From NCBI GenBank assembly GCA_009602735.1, contig WELA01009032.1, forward strand, positions 211,150 to 275,149: a stretch of 64,000 nucleotides of DNA. The letters run 5' to 3'. Shown piece after piece: positions 23,901 to 35,153 of this stretch. How positions within the stretch are numbered: position 1 is the stretch's first letter; each line of letters begins with the position of its first letter. Source of the DNA: Mesotaenium endlicherianum (lineage: Eukaryota; Streptophyta; Zygnematophyceae; Zygnematales; Mesotaeniaceae). Below the pieces are notes generated by a model, which saw nothing but the letters and a program-made list of their open reading frames with translations, had not been told where the DNA came from and made no database searches. The position numbers and the translations under genes were made by a program.

Positions 23901-24581
23901 TTTCTTAAGCGTCAGACAGGCAAACCTAAATGATGATAATTGTGTCTTAAGAGCAACCATGAAGCGGCCTTGATCAGGGTACTTACGCGTATACTTGCAC
24001 TTGCATTTGAGCCTGCCTTCAATAAGGCTGCGATGTCTCTACGCATCTGTTTCAGTTGATTCTCTCGCTTGTTCCGCAAGAGCTTTATCCGGGACTCAAC
24101 CAACCGCAACTGCGTCTTGCTGTTTGCCACCAAAAACCACAATGTCAGAAAGGCGAACCCCCGAAACGTTGTTTATTGGCTAATTTTTGTTTGCGGTCCA
24201 TCAATGGAAGTATATTTCTCCAGTACTTCATGCCCCTTACATGCACCAAGTAATTCCAGGCAAAATACGCATACTTCATGCCTTCGCCGACTGTAAGCAC
24301 AGGTATGACTGGCAGGAGAGGCCTTGACTTTCGCCAAGGCCAAGAGAGAGGAAGGACAATCACTTCGCTGTCATGAAGCTTGCAGGCGAATATAAGGTGC
24401 AGCATGTTTGATTGTCTGCGATAATAGATTCAACCGACTGAAAATGCTGTAGTGAACATGTGCTGCAGAACGGACAGCTCCCGTCAATCCTTAAGAAAGA
24501 GTCAGGACACGCCCATGAACAAGAACGAGTTCAAAAAGATCTATATTACCATTTCGCTCCTTTAAAGCCACCGCCAAACAT
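20999..24581 (-). CDS. IST1: IST1-like regulator of ESCRT-III/Vps4
   Basis: Six minus-strand exons: 24581-24550 (32 bases), 24119-23987, 23754-23651, 23360-23189, 22877-22734 and 22471-20999, all GT..AG and in phase, about 685 residues. The start MFGGGFKGAKCKTQLRL reads straight into the IST1 domain (RIKLLRNKRENQLKQMRRDI; IREENVLAAYDILELFCELV; RECPGDLREAVSSVIFAAPR; ELRPGCGVNRK; IIEKLSVRAPGGEVKL), about residues 1-195. IST1 is known to bind CHMP1 and Vps4 on endosomes and tune multivesicular-body sorting. The long Pro/Gly/Ala-rich tail includes polyproline and poly-Gly runs. It ends with DLELRFERLRQR, close to the MIM consensus that docks Vps4-type MIT domains. The last exon may hide one in-phase intron (roughly 21170-21400), because that part reads less like the rest. 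Confidence 0.9.
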
Positions 24582-25605
24582 GGTGAGAATATGAGTCCTG
24601 GCTGTTCTCTGGAAGTCGACGAGTATAAGCCCAACTTCAAGCACGCGTTCCTAAGAAAGTCGCCGAGACAAATTCAGATAAATATTATAGAGCCACATTG
24701 CCCTTGATCAGGTCTATGAAAACGTCAAAGCAGTACCGATGCCAAAGAAAGCGAATAATAACTAAGCTCTAAACTCTTGCAAATGGAGTCCTGCTTCGCA
24801 ATTAAGCACGCTTGCTATGAATGGTAAAGTCAACGGAGCCTGAAGAAACAACGAAGAAGGCCACCTCGTGCAATTGGGAATTAGCATTCCGTCAGGACAA
24901 CGGGGTTCCCTCTTGCGTGTCTGCAGTCCAGTCACGACGCCGTTACTTATTTTCACGAGTTAGTCTGTTTGACGATTTTAATACCATTAAGGGGTGTCTA
25001 TTTTCCTTCGGTTATATTTCTTTCGGTTATTTACTGTTTTCCTAAGAATTACGCTGGGATCACCTTGACAAGCCATGCACCATGTACTAGACGCCCATTC
25101 GGAAACCGTAGACGCAGTTTCTGCGACTGCGATAGCTGGGGGAAAAAAACAGTAGACGGTAGTAGACGGCCTTGGTCCAGCTTGCTCTCTTGTGTTACCA
25201 CGTGTTTCCGCAAGCTATCGCGGAGAGATGCCTCTCTTTGTTCTGACCGTTTTTTGGAAGTTCCGATTAATTCAAACGTCTTCAATGACCTCTGCGACCT
25301 GATCTTGCAGACTTCCATCCAGGAAGCATTAATGAACGTCTTGTGCACTTCTTCTCTCTAACCTGGCCCAGCAGTAGGATCATAACAGCTTGAAACTCGG
25401 AAATTCCTGTAGTCGCGGGAAGAGTGAAATAGCGGATACAATCTGAAGTGAGTAAAACACATAGCAGGAACCATAAATCGCTTGAAGGGGTCAAAAGACA
25501 GGAATAACATGAGACTCAAGGCCCACCCGCAGGAAGCGAAATTGACTCATTGACGTTGCTGCACCACTAGAAATACTGAAGTACCGATTTTCCAGTGAGT
25601 GTCAC
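24582..25605. promoter_or_regulatory. Shared upstream region of IST1 and EndoU (head to head)
   Basis: About 1.0 kb separates the two start codons on opposite strands. No gene is supported inside. It must hold both promoters; a bidirectional promoter is possible, but no clear TATA pair is visible. Confidence 0.45.
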
Positions 25606-27659
25606 TTGAAGGAAGTCGCTGACATGCTTTCGCTGCTCAAAGCATGCATCAGTGCATGTTTCGAAGCAAAGGAACAGAAAGATCCGGAAGAAGCCCCCTC
25701 GCAGAATCCACCATTTATTGCCTCCGAACAACGACCTCATACAGCCCCTCAGCAGGGCTATGGAGTTCCCCAGCAAGTTCAGTTTCCTCCTCTCCTGCAT
25801 CAAACGACTGTTCCTGAGAAAGCCAAGCCCTCAGGAAGTTGGGCGCAGGTAGCTGGAAACAATGTACAGACACAACACCAGCAGCAAACTTACTTTCAGG
25901 TATGTCTTTAATTGCTGCTATGATACAAGCGCAAAGCAGCTGCTTGTCATGCATAGAAGTCCCCCGAGTTGAATCACAGACTATTCAAATAGACAAGCGC
26001 GACACAGGTTCATGGTTAGCCTTGTGGACTTTCATGCTTTATTTCTGCATGTGGCTCTTGGGGGCATGATCTAATGGCATGTTGGTTGCTATCCACATAC
26101 AACCTTATTCAGGTACCGCAGGAGCAAGTAGAGCAGTATCGCAAGAAGCCCGCACATGAGCAGCTGTACGCCCCAGCTGCATCCGTGAGTGCTGCGCCCA
26201 GCGCACAGGAGCTGCAGGACTTGTCCCAGGCATGCCACCGCCTTTGGAGTCTGGACCTCAACCGCCTGTCACCAGGTCCCCTCCTCATTCCAATCATGAC
26301 TCATTCACCGCTCATCAGCTCCGGGAACCCAGTCAAGCATGTTGCCGGGACAGTATGCAAGTACTTTGCCTGTTTGGGGATCCAATGTGATCCCAGAGCA
26401 CTGTGAAGTGTAGGGAATTGTCCTGTGCCTTGCATTTGCATTGCTGCCAGCAAAACGTCACAATGCTGGTCAGGACTTGCTGCAGTGGAGTAGAACGTCT
26501 GCTTGTCTGCTGATTGAGCGAGAGGGCTGCAGGGCAGGACTATGAGATTGACTGCCAGGGTGGAAAGAAAGTGTATCAGCGGGAGGACATGGCGGGCAAC
26601 TCGCTTTTTACGTATGTGAGGGAGGAGGCGCTAGCCCGCCCCACGTATGCTCGCTTCTTGGCTCTGCTGGACAACTACAAGTTGGCCCAGGGCCAGGCGG
26701 AGCAAGTGACCCGCCAGGAGTCGGAGGAGCAGCGCGCCTTCATCGAGGAGATCGCCAGAACCGCTCCCATCCAGTACCTGCACAGCTACTTGGCCTCCTC
26801 TGGCCGAGGACCGCAGGTAAGGCCCGGTGCTCCTGCCCTCAGTGCAACTACCGACCTTGAATGTGCTGGACTCAAGGAGAATCCCTCTTTCTGCAGGGCC
26901 TGCAAGCCCCTACCCAGTCCAAAGCTTGTGGCTCTGGCCTCCGATGCAAGGGCCCACTTGTTGCCATTTGACTCTGGCATTGCGCTTTGCTTGCTCCTGC
27001 AGGACATGGGGGAGTTCAAGAGCGTGCTGCACAGCCTCTGGTTCCGCCTGTACGGCCGCGGGGGCGGACGAGGTTCTTCGTCCGCTTTTGAGCACGTGTT
27101 TGTGGGCGAAGTGAAGGACACGCCCGAAGGCCGGGAAGTGTCGGGCTTCCACAACTGGGTGCAGTTCTACCTAGAGGAGTCCAAGGGCACTGTGAACTAC
27201 CGAGGCTTCATCCTCCCGCGCCGCAGAGCCACTGAGCTGGTCAGACTCTCAACCCTTCGACCAGTCCTCAGCACTTACCTCCCTATCAACCTTGCTCAGG
27301 CCGGGGCTGGCACAACCCAGGCATGTCGTAGCTAAGCGGATGCGGCAGAGTTCGTGCTGCAGCTTGTTCTTCCTCAAGGTGCCCACCTGATATGGCAGTC
27401 TGTTGCTCGCTTGCGGTGGCAGCCTGACTCGCAGACGCAGCTGCTGACAGTCCAATTCACGTGGCATGGAGTGCTGAAGGAAGTGACCAGCTCCTTCATT
27501 GGAGTGAGTCCCGAGTTTGAGCTTGCTCTCTACACTCTCTGCTACTATGCGGGCGGAGAAGACAATCGCGTACAGATGGCACAGTACGAAGTGAATGTCA
27601 AAGTGTACCGCCTAGGGCAGGACAAAATTGGCTCTGCCTTCCCCATTGTTGAGGAATAG
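25606..27659 (+). CDS. EndoU (XendoU) family endoribonuclease
   Basis: Five exons, 25606-25899, 26113-26275, 26533-26816, 27003-27239 and 27423-27659, with GT..AG borders and continuous phase, give about 404 residues. The catalytic region matches plant EndoU proteins: [44 protein letters not shown], then FEHVFVGEV and [12 protein letters not shown] (the two expected catalytic His), [10 protein letters not shown] (candidate catalytic Lys), [18 protein letters not shown] and GSAFPI near the end. The family cuts RNA at U-rich sites using metal ions and leaves 2',3'-cyclic phosphates. The N-terminal ~100 residues are low-complexity, with SWAQVAG as in plant relatives. A second Met at 25624 is an alternative start. 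The fourth intron acceptor was chosen because it joins the conserved [15 protein letters not shown]. Confidence 0.9.
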
Positions 27660-28599
27660 ACTGGCACATGGATGTGATGCACACCTGATAACCTCATCCT
27701 CGCACTCGTATACCAATTCTGGTGTACGTGCATACAAGCCATGCATCTGCACGCCGCTCTTGTCGGGTGTTGTTTACTAGCTGCTTATGAAATAGGCAAG
27801 AAAGTGCTGCCGCTGGTATGAATTGACATCCTATGCGGGCACTTAAAAAAAGGGTGCAAGCATAATACACATCGTTGACTCGAAGATGTGGCCGCTGCAC
27901 TTGTGCCCTCTTCCCTGCATTTGCATGCAAAAGCAAAGTCATCGAATTTTTCATTCGACTTGCTCCTGATATTCAGTGTGCTGGTGACGTCTAACCTCAG
28001 TTTCAAAGCAGTCGCAACTTCATGTATCTTCAAGTACAATAACGGAGACAGTCACAAGACTGCCTATTCTTGTATTTTGATTATGATCCTAAGGTTTATA
28101 GTGCAACGTTAGATACCTTCTTTGGCCGAAGTAGGTGCTTAGTCCTCACGAAGAGTGCGGAAAAAACGGGATTGCTCTTAAATTAAGAGTGGAGTAGGGC
28201 ATTTGCATTGGGCAGAGTAGATTAACACAAACATGCAGAGGCAAAACACATATATATTCCTACAAGTGAGAGTGTGGGAGTGGCGCATGGTGACAGTGCA
28301 AAAAGCAACAGCAATTGCAAGCTTTGATCATGAGGCGAGCAATGGACAGATGACAATTCTGCGGTCACAATCACTCTCTCACACCCTATGCCTCAATTTG
28401 GATGGTTAATATTGAAGGTTTCGCGTCATGAATGTTGCAAACGGAGGTTTGACAAGTGGTCAAATTTGTCAATTTTATCCGCGCCGTGCTCAATCAACAC
28501 ACCTAAACCCCGTAAAAGCTCCGTTTTGCAGCGTTCATTGCAGTAACTGCTTGTCATGCCCGTCCTTGTCGAGTCCCTTTGGTAGCATATGAGGGTGGA
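27660..28599. other. 3' flank of EndoU and intergenic sequence
   Basis: About 0.9 kb without a supported gene. It may include the unseen 5' end of element E; no LTR border or primer-binding site could be recognised. Confidence 0.45.
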
Positions 28600-29096
28600 G
28601 GGTCAATGACAGGTCCTAGTGGTTAGTCGGGTTAGGGCGGTATGTGAGGATGGTCTAGTCTGTGCGCAATAGTGGTGGACTCGTGGCAGGGTATCGCCAC
28701 ATACCGAGTTGATTTTGAGTATTTGGGTCCCCATATGGGATATCTTCCTCTCATCCTCACCCATTCCCCTTCGTCTCTCGCGTGCCCCGTGGCCGCCGCT
28801 TTTGCTGTGACCATTGATGACCTTACTTTGCACGATCTTCCCGATCCTACCTACGTACTTCTCCATGAGGTTGAGCCCAAACCTGCATCTCTCCCCGCAT
28901 TTTCTGCTCAACCCAATCTTCCCCTTTCCTTGCCTTCCTACACCATCTCGTCTGCTTCCCTCCAACAAATACACCCAATCTTACACTGTCCAGTTTCTTC
29001 ACCTGAACCCTCCCCTCCACTTCCTCCCATGTCCCCTCCTTGTCCCTCCACCCTAGTGATCAACACCACACCTGTTCCGTGGTTGCCACCCCCCGA

Positions 29097-29680
29097 GGGA
29101 ATTACATTGCTGGATTTGTTTGCCGGGGTCTTGTCTATAGTAGCCGGGCTATTGCTCAGCGGACAGTGTGTTGCACACTATAATTTCCGCGATGTCAATC
29201 CAGTCGCCCAACTTGCTAGCCAACACCACCTAGCTGCCCTCACTTTGCCCTTTCCCCACCCTGCTACCCCCATCTGCATATGACACTGCTTATTCCACCT
29301 TGCCTCAAGATGTTTGATATCTCCATCAGGATCACTTGCATGCAATCAGTCCTGTTCATCTCGTCGTGGGTGGCTGGGAGTGTCAGGGCCATTCCCGAGC
29401 CGGCATTGTAGGGGCTCTCTGAACATCGCTCTCATTTATTCTTCGAGCTTATTCGTGTCTTAGACCTCCTTAGACCTCCCAACTCTCCCCTTTGACCTAA
29501 TTGTTGGAAAACGTTAACTCGGCTGATGATGTGCGAGCCCTCGTGCGTACTGATTTCCTCACTATCACCTCCATCCTTGGGCCCGGGGTCACATTCAGTG
29601 CCGCTGCTGTTGGGTCGTACACTCACCGTTCTCGTGTATTTTAGCAAAACTTTGTACCTCTCGCTGATCTCACACCTCTG
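29097..29680 (+). pseudogene. C5 cytosine methyltransferase-like module inside element E
   Basis: Separate stretches match the ordered motifs of DNA cytosine-C5 methyltransferases. Motif I (SAM binding) is DLFAGV at 29112-29129. Motif IV, with the catalytic Cys, is GGWECQGHS at 29369-29395 (family form GGPPCQGFS). Motif VI is ENVNSADD near 29507-29530. A motif VIII-like Arg-rich HRSRVF lies near 29624-29640. Spacing and order fit the family. Capture of such enzymes by LTR retrotransposons has been reported in charophytes and dinoflagellates. Here it is a broken fossil within E, ahead of the RT. It could not be read as a live gene. Confidence 0.72.
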
Positions 29681-32674
29681 GTCCACTATATGCATGCAAA
29701 CCCTCCCCGCATCTCAGCTTCCTCCGCTCTGGCACCCCACCGTTGTCCGATGGAAGTCCTTCGTCTTTATCACTCTTCCTTTTGCTCAGTTGATTTCCCT
29801 GGCCTCCCGCGTGCTGCATTCTTCCCGATATTTTGGGCCTGGCATGTTATTCAATTCCCACACACCGTTATGTTGAGCCTTCCGCGTCCGAACGCGAGCT
29901 CATTCTTGGTTTCATTCCGCACGCCACAGCCTCCCCCTCCTTATTAGACACCCAGCGTTGCCAGCTGCTTGGCCAGATGATCGATATTCATGCTCTCACC
30001 TGGTTATTCTCTGTCTTACCCATCTTTAACGGACGCACCCCTGATCCTTTCCTTCACATTCCAGCCTACAACCTACATATGCTTTCGGCAGGGGGGGAGG
30101 GTTGTGTCCGTATCTTTAACTCCCGCATAGCAGTTACAGCCTGCAGACCCCCTATCAATGCCGTCTGCACCTAAACCTAAGGAAGGTTGGGATGTGGGCG
30201 CACAGTTAATTAAGGAGGAAACCTCGAGATTCACCCAGATGCTTGATCGTAACGAAGCTTGTTTTACAAGGTCGGTTATGGACCTAGGAATTTGTACTAC
30301 ATCACAATTCACCATTGATCTCACAATTACTAAATCCGTATTTCTGCGAGATTATCGGTATGCTAAAGTTGAACAAAACATTGTGTGGGAAAAGATCACC
30401 AAACTATTGCAGGCTGGCATGATCGAGGAGTCCATGTTAGATTTTGCCGCACCCACCGTCAAGCCTGCTAAAAGGACCCAATGGAGAATTACACTGTGAA
30501 ACGCATGTGTGGGGATTATCAGGGACTCAATGCTGTTACAAAACTTGATCGCCACCCCATGCCTGTACCCAAGGATATCTTTGACGTCCTCGAGGATGCT
30601 AGTGTTTTTAGTGTATTTGACATACGTCGGGAGTTTGACCAAATCCTTATTGATCCCAAGGATAAACATAAGACTGCGTTTTGGGGAAAATGTCGTTTGT
30701 ACCAATGGAAGGTCATGCCTTTTGGGTTAAAGAACGCCCCTGCCCGTTTTTGACGTATTATGGACCGAGTGCTTAGTGGGTTACCTTTTGCTCGTTGTTA
30801 CATCCCTGATGTGCTCATTTTCACCCAGAACCTAGAGGAATACTTGGAACACGTTGATCAAGTGCTACAATGCTTGAGAGCTACGGGTTTAACTAGTGTC
30901 ATCCGGGGAAATGTAAGATAGCTACCCTTTTCGTTTTGTACCTTGGCCACCACATTGCTTGCCGTAGTAACAACTCTGCCAAACAAAATTACAGCTTATA
31001 TGAACGGGAGTGCTTGGCTGCAGTTTGGGTCGTGATACATTTCCGCCCTTATCTCTTTGGTACCCACTTCACCCTCATAACCGATCATCGACCTCTCAAA
31101 TGGTCAATGACCTACCAGAAACTCACTGGTAAACACGTACGATGGGCCCTCGTACTTCAAGAGTACGATTTCACAATTGATCATAAGGTTGGGCTCAGTA
31201 ACCAAGACGTAGATGGTCTTAGTCGTAACCCTTTTGACGTGAATATTACTGGGGCTCGTTCGCGTCTAGTCAGCAGGATCATATCCTACCAGCCTGGCAT
31301 GCCGCATATTATCTGGGTCTTCTCCCACACCCTGTGGGTGCATGTGCTGTAGGTCTAGCTGTACTCCCGCGCGAGGTTCCTGATGTTCGGTCCGATGCTG
31401 CTGTGTTGGAGCAATTGCGCACTTGAACCTGGCCTTTACCTCTCTTTTTGCGTGAACGGGACCGGGTTTTGCATCGTTGTGGCCGATATCACTGGCATGA
31501 GAGGACCTTACTGCGTATTTTTCCTCACCATACTCAAGTTGTCCCTCCCCCTTTTGAGCGCATACCCTTTATTTGTAAGGTTCATGAGGAGTCTGAGCAC
31601 TACAGGGTTGAACGCATAAGCGCCCTCTTGCAAACCAAGTTCTGGTGGGAGGGTTTGGTCATCCAAGTCAGCAATTTCGTCCGCTTGTGCACGTCTTGTG
31701 ACCACATTAAGAACACCTTCAATGCACTTCCGTTCGTTCTCAACCCTCTTCCTTTGCGTGGGCTCTTTTTATCGATGGTCGTTGTAACTTGTATCTAGCT
31801 GGGCCCTCTGGGCCCTTACCTCTCTCTAAGTGTGGTATGCGCAACGTCTTTGTCATGATTGAGCACCTCACTAAGTGGATCGAGTTGGTCGGTATTCCTG
31901 ACAAGTTGAGTGCGTACATCGCTTGCGCATTTACTGAGCGTGTCTTATGTCGTTATGGGGCGTGTGTTGAGGATCTTAGTGATGAAGGGTCGAAGTTTCA
32001 ATGTGATTTGGCTGAGTTGCTTAAGCTAATTCTTTCATTGACCATCGCACTACTTCACGCGACCGCCCTCAGGCCAATGGGCTCGCAGAACGCATAATCA
32101 AGACCGTCAAGCGCAGTCTGCGCCAGTATGCCCTCATGTATGATGTGTATGACTGGAATGCCGTGGCTTGCCATGGGTCATAGTTTCAGCAACCAGGCAT
32201 CTTTGCGTGCTTATTCTCCGTGCTTTCTACTATGTGGTCGTGAGCCACTTCTCCCCATCTGTCGTCTAGTCATAGTGCCTATTCCTCTTGATGATCATGA
32301 CGTCTTGCTAACTCACCTCAATGAACAAGCCGCCTTGTTCCTTAAGCACATGCCCATTGCCATGGGTAACTTGCTCACTGCTCAGCACCAAAGTATGCTC
32401 CGCTACGCTCGTCTGCGTGTTGGGGTGTACAAGCCTTGTATGGTCAATTTTGAGGTTGGTAATTTTGCTTACTTGCAGCGAGAGATGCGCGATACTCTTG
32501 ATGCTTGTGTTGGTCCTGTCATCTTGCGCGTGCCGTACCGTCAGTCCTAATGGTGTTCTTACGCTTGAGGGTTCTAATGGTCGTACCATTCATGAGCACA
32601 TGAAGAATTGCGCACCTTGTCACTTGCCTAACATCCGTAACAAGGCTATCCCGTTGCAAGCAATCGTACCAGCT

Positions 32675-32838
32675 AACCACCCCTGCCAAGGGTGCAATTC
32701 CATGCGTCGCTCTGATCTATGTTGTTGTACGATCATTTGTAACGCTGGTTGGCATTAAACTTGCTCGACTCCCTCTTTGCTTAAAATTCCTGAAGGTGAT
32801 TGGTTTTGCCCTTCGTGCAAATTGCAACCTATAGCCTA
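32675..32838 (+). pseudogene. PHD-finger-like segment at the 3' end of element E
   Basis: Cys-rich sequence with CQGC, a run of Cys before NAGWH (32738-32757), then after a short gap EGDWFCPSC (about 32796-32822). This is the layout of a PHD finger, which typically ends CNAGWH..C..P....P.GDWFCPSC and reads histone-tail marks. It takes the place where chromoviruses carry a chromodomain. It is part of a broken element. Confidence 0.65.
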
Positions 32839-32940
32839 GGATCCCCTCATTACTCTTTCCTTTTTCCTTGTTTTGTTTCCGTTTCCCTGCTCGTTTTCCT
32901 TCGTCGCATGTGCATGCCCCTCCTTCCTTGCTTGGTGGGA

Positions 32941-33655
32941 TGTGATGAATCAGTATATTGGTTGATATAATATTCATTTAAATATAACAGTTGAATAAGT
33001 TCAGCCTGCTAAACTCTAGTTAATAATCGCTGGACTTTGAATTTAATATCAGTTTAATAACTCAGTCGAAAGCAACAGCCTGAAGTCAGCTTAAGTCAGC
33101 TTGCTGACACATTCTTTGACAGCCAGCTGACTTCCGTACTCGGTAGCAGCGAACTGCCTCGATATGCATCTAAGGGTGGTATGCTAGATGAATGGCCAGA
33201 CGACATCCCTATGATGGATGGCGATTCGGGATGATGGGAGATGGCGGTGGATTTGGTTAACCGAGGTCCTACCAACGTGGTTAACTCCCGGGTAGGCGGT
33301 GCCATCACACTGGCCGTTGAACAGTAAACTCATTCCATGTACATATGCTAGGCATTGCTCTCGAGTTCGGCATTCGGAAACGAGGCCAACTCTCTTCTAC
33401 AGTTTACTGAGAGAGATCTGAATCCGAGGCGAGAAGCCATTGATACGCACTGTCTTCTAACCTCGTTTATGTATGAGTTTACTGAGTGCATTATTGATGC
33501 TAGTTTACTCGCATTTGATTTACGAGTGTTGTTCAGTGCTTGTGTGTTGTCCTTTTGCCGTTTCATTAATTAACGGAAAATCCGTAAAGATTACTTGCTG
33601 ATATAAAGATCTTTATTAATTGTTAATCGCCTATCTGGTAAGTCAATTTATTTCA
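32941..33655 (+). repeat. Element C 5' LTR
   Basis: 715 bp from TGTGATGAATCAG to TTTATTTCA, followed after one base by an initiator-tRNA-Met-type primer site. Close relative of the LTR at 7968-8687. Confidence 0.88.
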
Positions 33656-33689
33656 GTGGTATTGGAGCAGTTATCACAGTCTTCTTTGT

Positions 33690-35153
33690 ATGGTAAGGAC
33701 AAGGTCTCAAACTAGCAACTACCGAGACATGGAGAACCAAGATAACGAGAATGTCAAAAACCAGGCGGAAAGCCATGTAGCGGGAACCCGTACCTATTCT
33801 GAAGCAGTGGCAGATACTGCAGCTAGAGAGGCTGCAGATGAGGCAGCTGCTATTGCCGCAGTCGCAGCACAGCAAGCTGAGGAGGAGAGAGCCAGATTAG
33901 AAGCTGAACAATTAGCAAAGGCCGCTGAAGATACAAAAAGGAGGGAAGGACAGCCAGCTGACGAGCGCACTGTTGAAGAATTTATGGCAGCAAGGGCCAA
34001 TGTTCTAAACCCACCTCCTGCTATACAACTCAATGTACCCCTAGGTCAAATACGTGACCGGCTGAATGCGGCAGGAGTTGCTGCTGCAGGAGCGAGAGGG
34101 ACTGTTGAGGACACTACTTAGCGAGTAGATGCCAATGCTGCTGCTGCATTTGCTAGACTATCACCCCAGAGTGTAGACTTGGGAGCATTGTTTGTTCAAA
34201 TGCAGTCGCAAATGGCGACCATGTATCAGTCCCAACAGGATGACAAAAGAATCATAATGTCTATTCTTCGGGACATAGACCAACTGGGGTCTCAAACCAC
34301 TAGTGGTGGTGGCCGAGGGCCTAGTAAGCCCAAGCCGAAACCTCCCCAGGAATATGATCCTGAGGGAAACAGAAAATATTACCTGATCAAGTTTCTCGCG
34401 GATGTTGAGCAGTGGCTGGAGAACTACCCAGAACTGCAAGATTACGAGAAGGTCAGGCACACTGGTGCGACACTGAAAGGAAGTGCAGCAGACTGGTGGC
34501 TTTACTGGAAAGGAGAGCGTAAGACTCGACAACACGATGACCCTACGTGGGTAGAGTTTGTCAAGAAGTTGCATGAGAAGTTTGATGTCATCAACCACCA
34601 GGAGAAAGCTATCTATGCGATGATCTCCCTGACACTGAAGCAGACCACTTGAGTTGCTGAGTTTGCTCAAAAGTTCCAGGAGAACATGATGAAGCAGCCA
34701 GATTTGCCAGAACGGTATAGGATAGCATACTTCAGGTATGGCTTGAAATCCGAAGTCTCTGGTCATTTCGCTGAGAAGAAGTATGAGAAACTGGCTGACT
34801 TGATCCAGGATGCTGATGCCTGGAATAACCAGCAGTTCAATTACAAGCGCCAGAGTAATGCTTTGGTGTCTAAGATTGTCAAAAAGCCCCACGGTTCCTA
34901 CAATGCAATTAAAGGAGACAAGGCTCATGGATATGAGTATGAGTATAATGCCATACAGTCTAGAGGTAGAGGTGGTCCCTCTCGAGGCGGCTATGGAAGA
35001 GGTGGTGGTAGGACTCAGCCGAGACCAACCTCAGCAAAATCGATTTGCTTCCATTGCCAGCAGCCAGGTCACTTCAGAGAGCAGTGTCCAGACAAGCACC
35101 TCCCAAAAGTCGAGAGAAAAGACCAGCGTTTAAAAGACAGCAACAGTCAGTAA
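33690..35153 (+). pseudogene. gag: Element C gag
   Basis: Begins MVRTRSQTSN, then an Ala/Glu-rich helical N-terminus (EAADEAAAIAAVAAQQAEEE), a Gag core (VEQWLENYPELQDYEKV; ADWWLYWKGE) and a Gly/Arg-rich tail before one CCHC knuckle, CFHCQQPGHFREQC. Broken copy (about two breaks). The N-terminus matches the gag fragment at 48431-48745. Confidence 0.85.

Larger units (their letters stand above)
28600..32940 (+). mobile_element. Element E: broken Ty3/gypsy element with methyltransferase and PHD modules
   Basis: An old, heavily broken copy (more than ten breaks by eye). Parts in order: a Pro-rich segment (28672-29090), cytosine-C5-methyltransferase motifs (about 29097-29680), reverse transcriptase (about 30180-30900), RNase H (30936-31260; LITDHRPLKW), integrase zinc domain (RLCTSCDHIKN) and core remnants (about 31440-32100), a C-terminal region, and a PHD-finger-like segment (about 32675-32830). 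No gag, no 5' LTR and no convincing own 3' LTR are seen. The 5' border is approximate. At 32941 it abuts the 5' LTR of element C, which appears to be inserted there. Confidence 0.8.
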
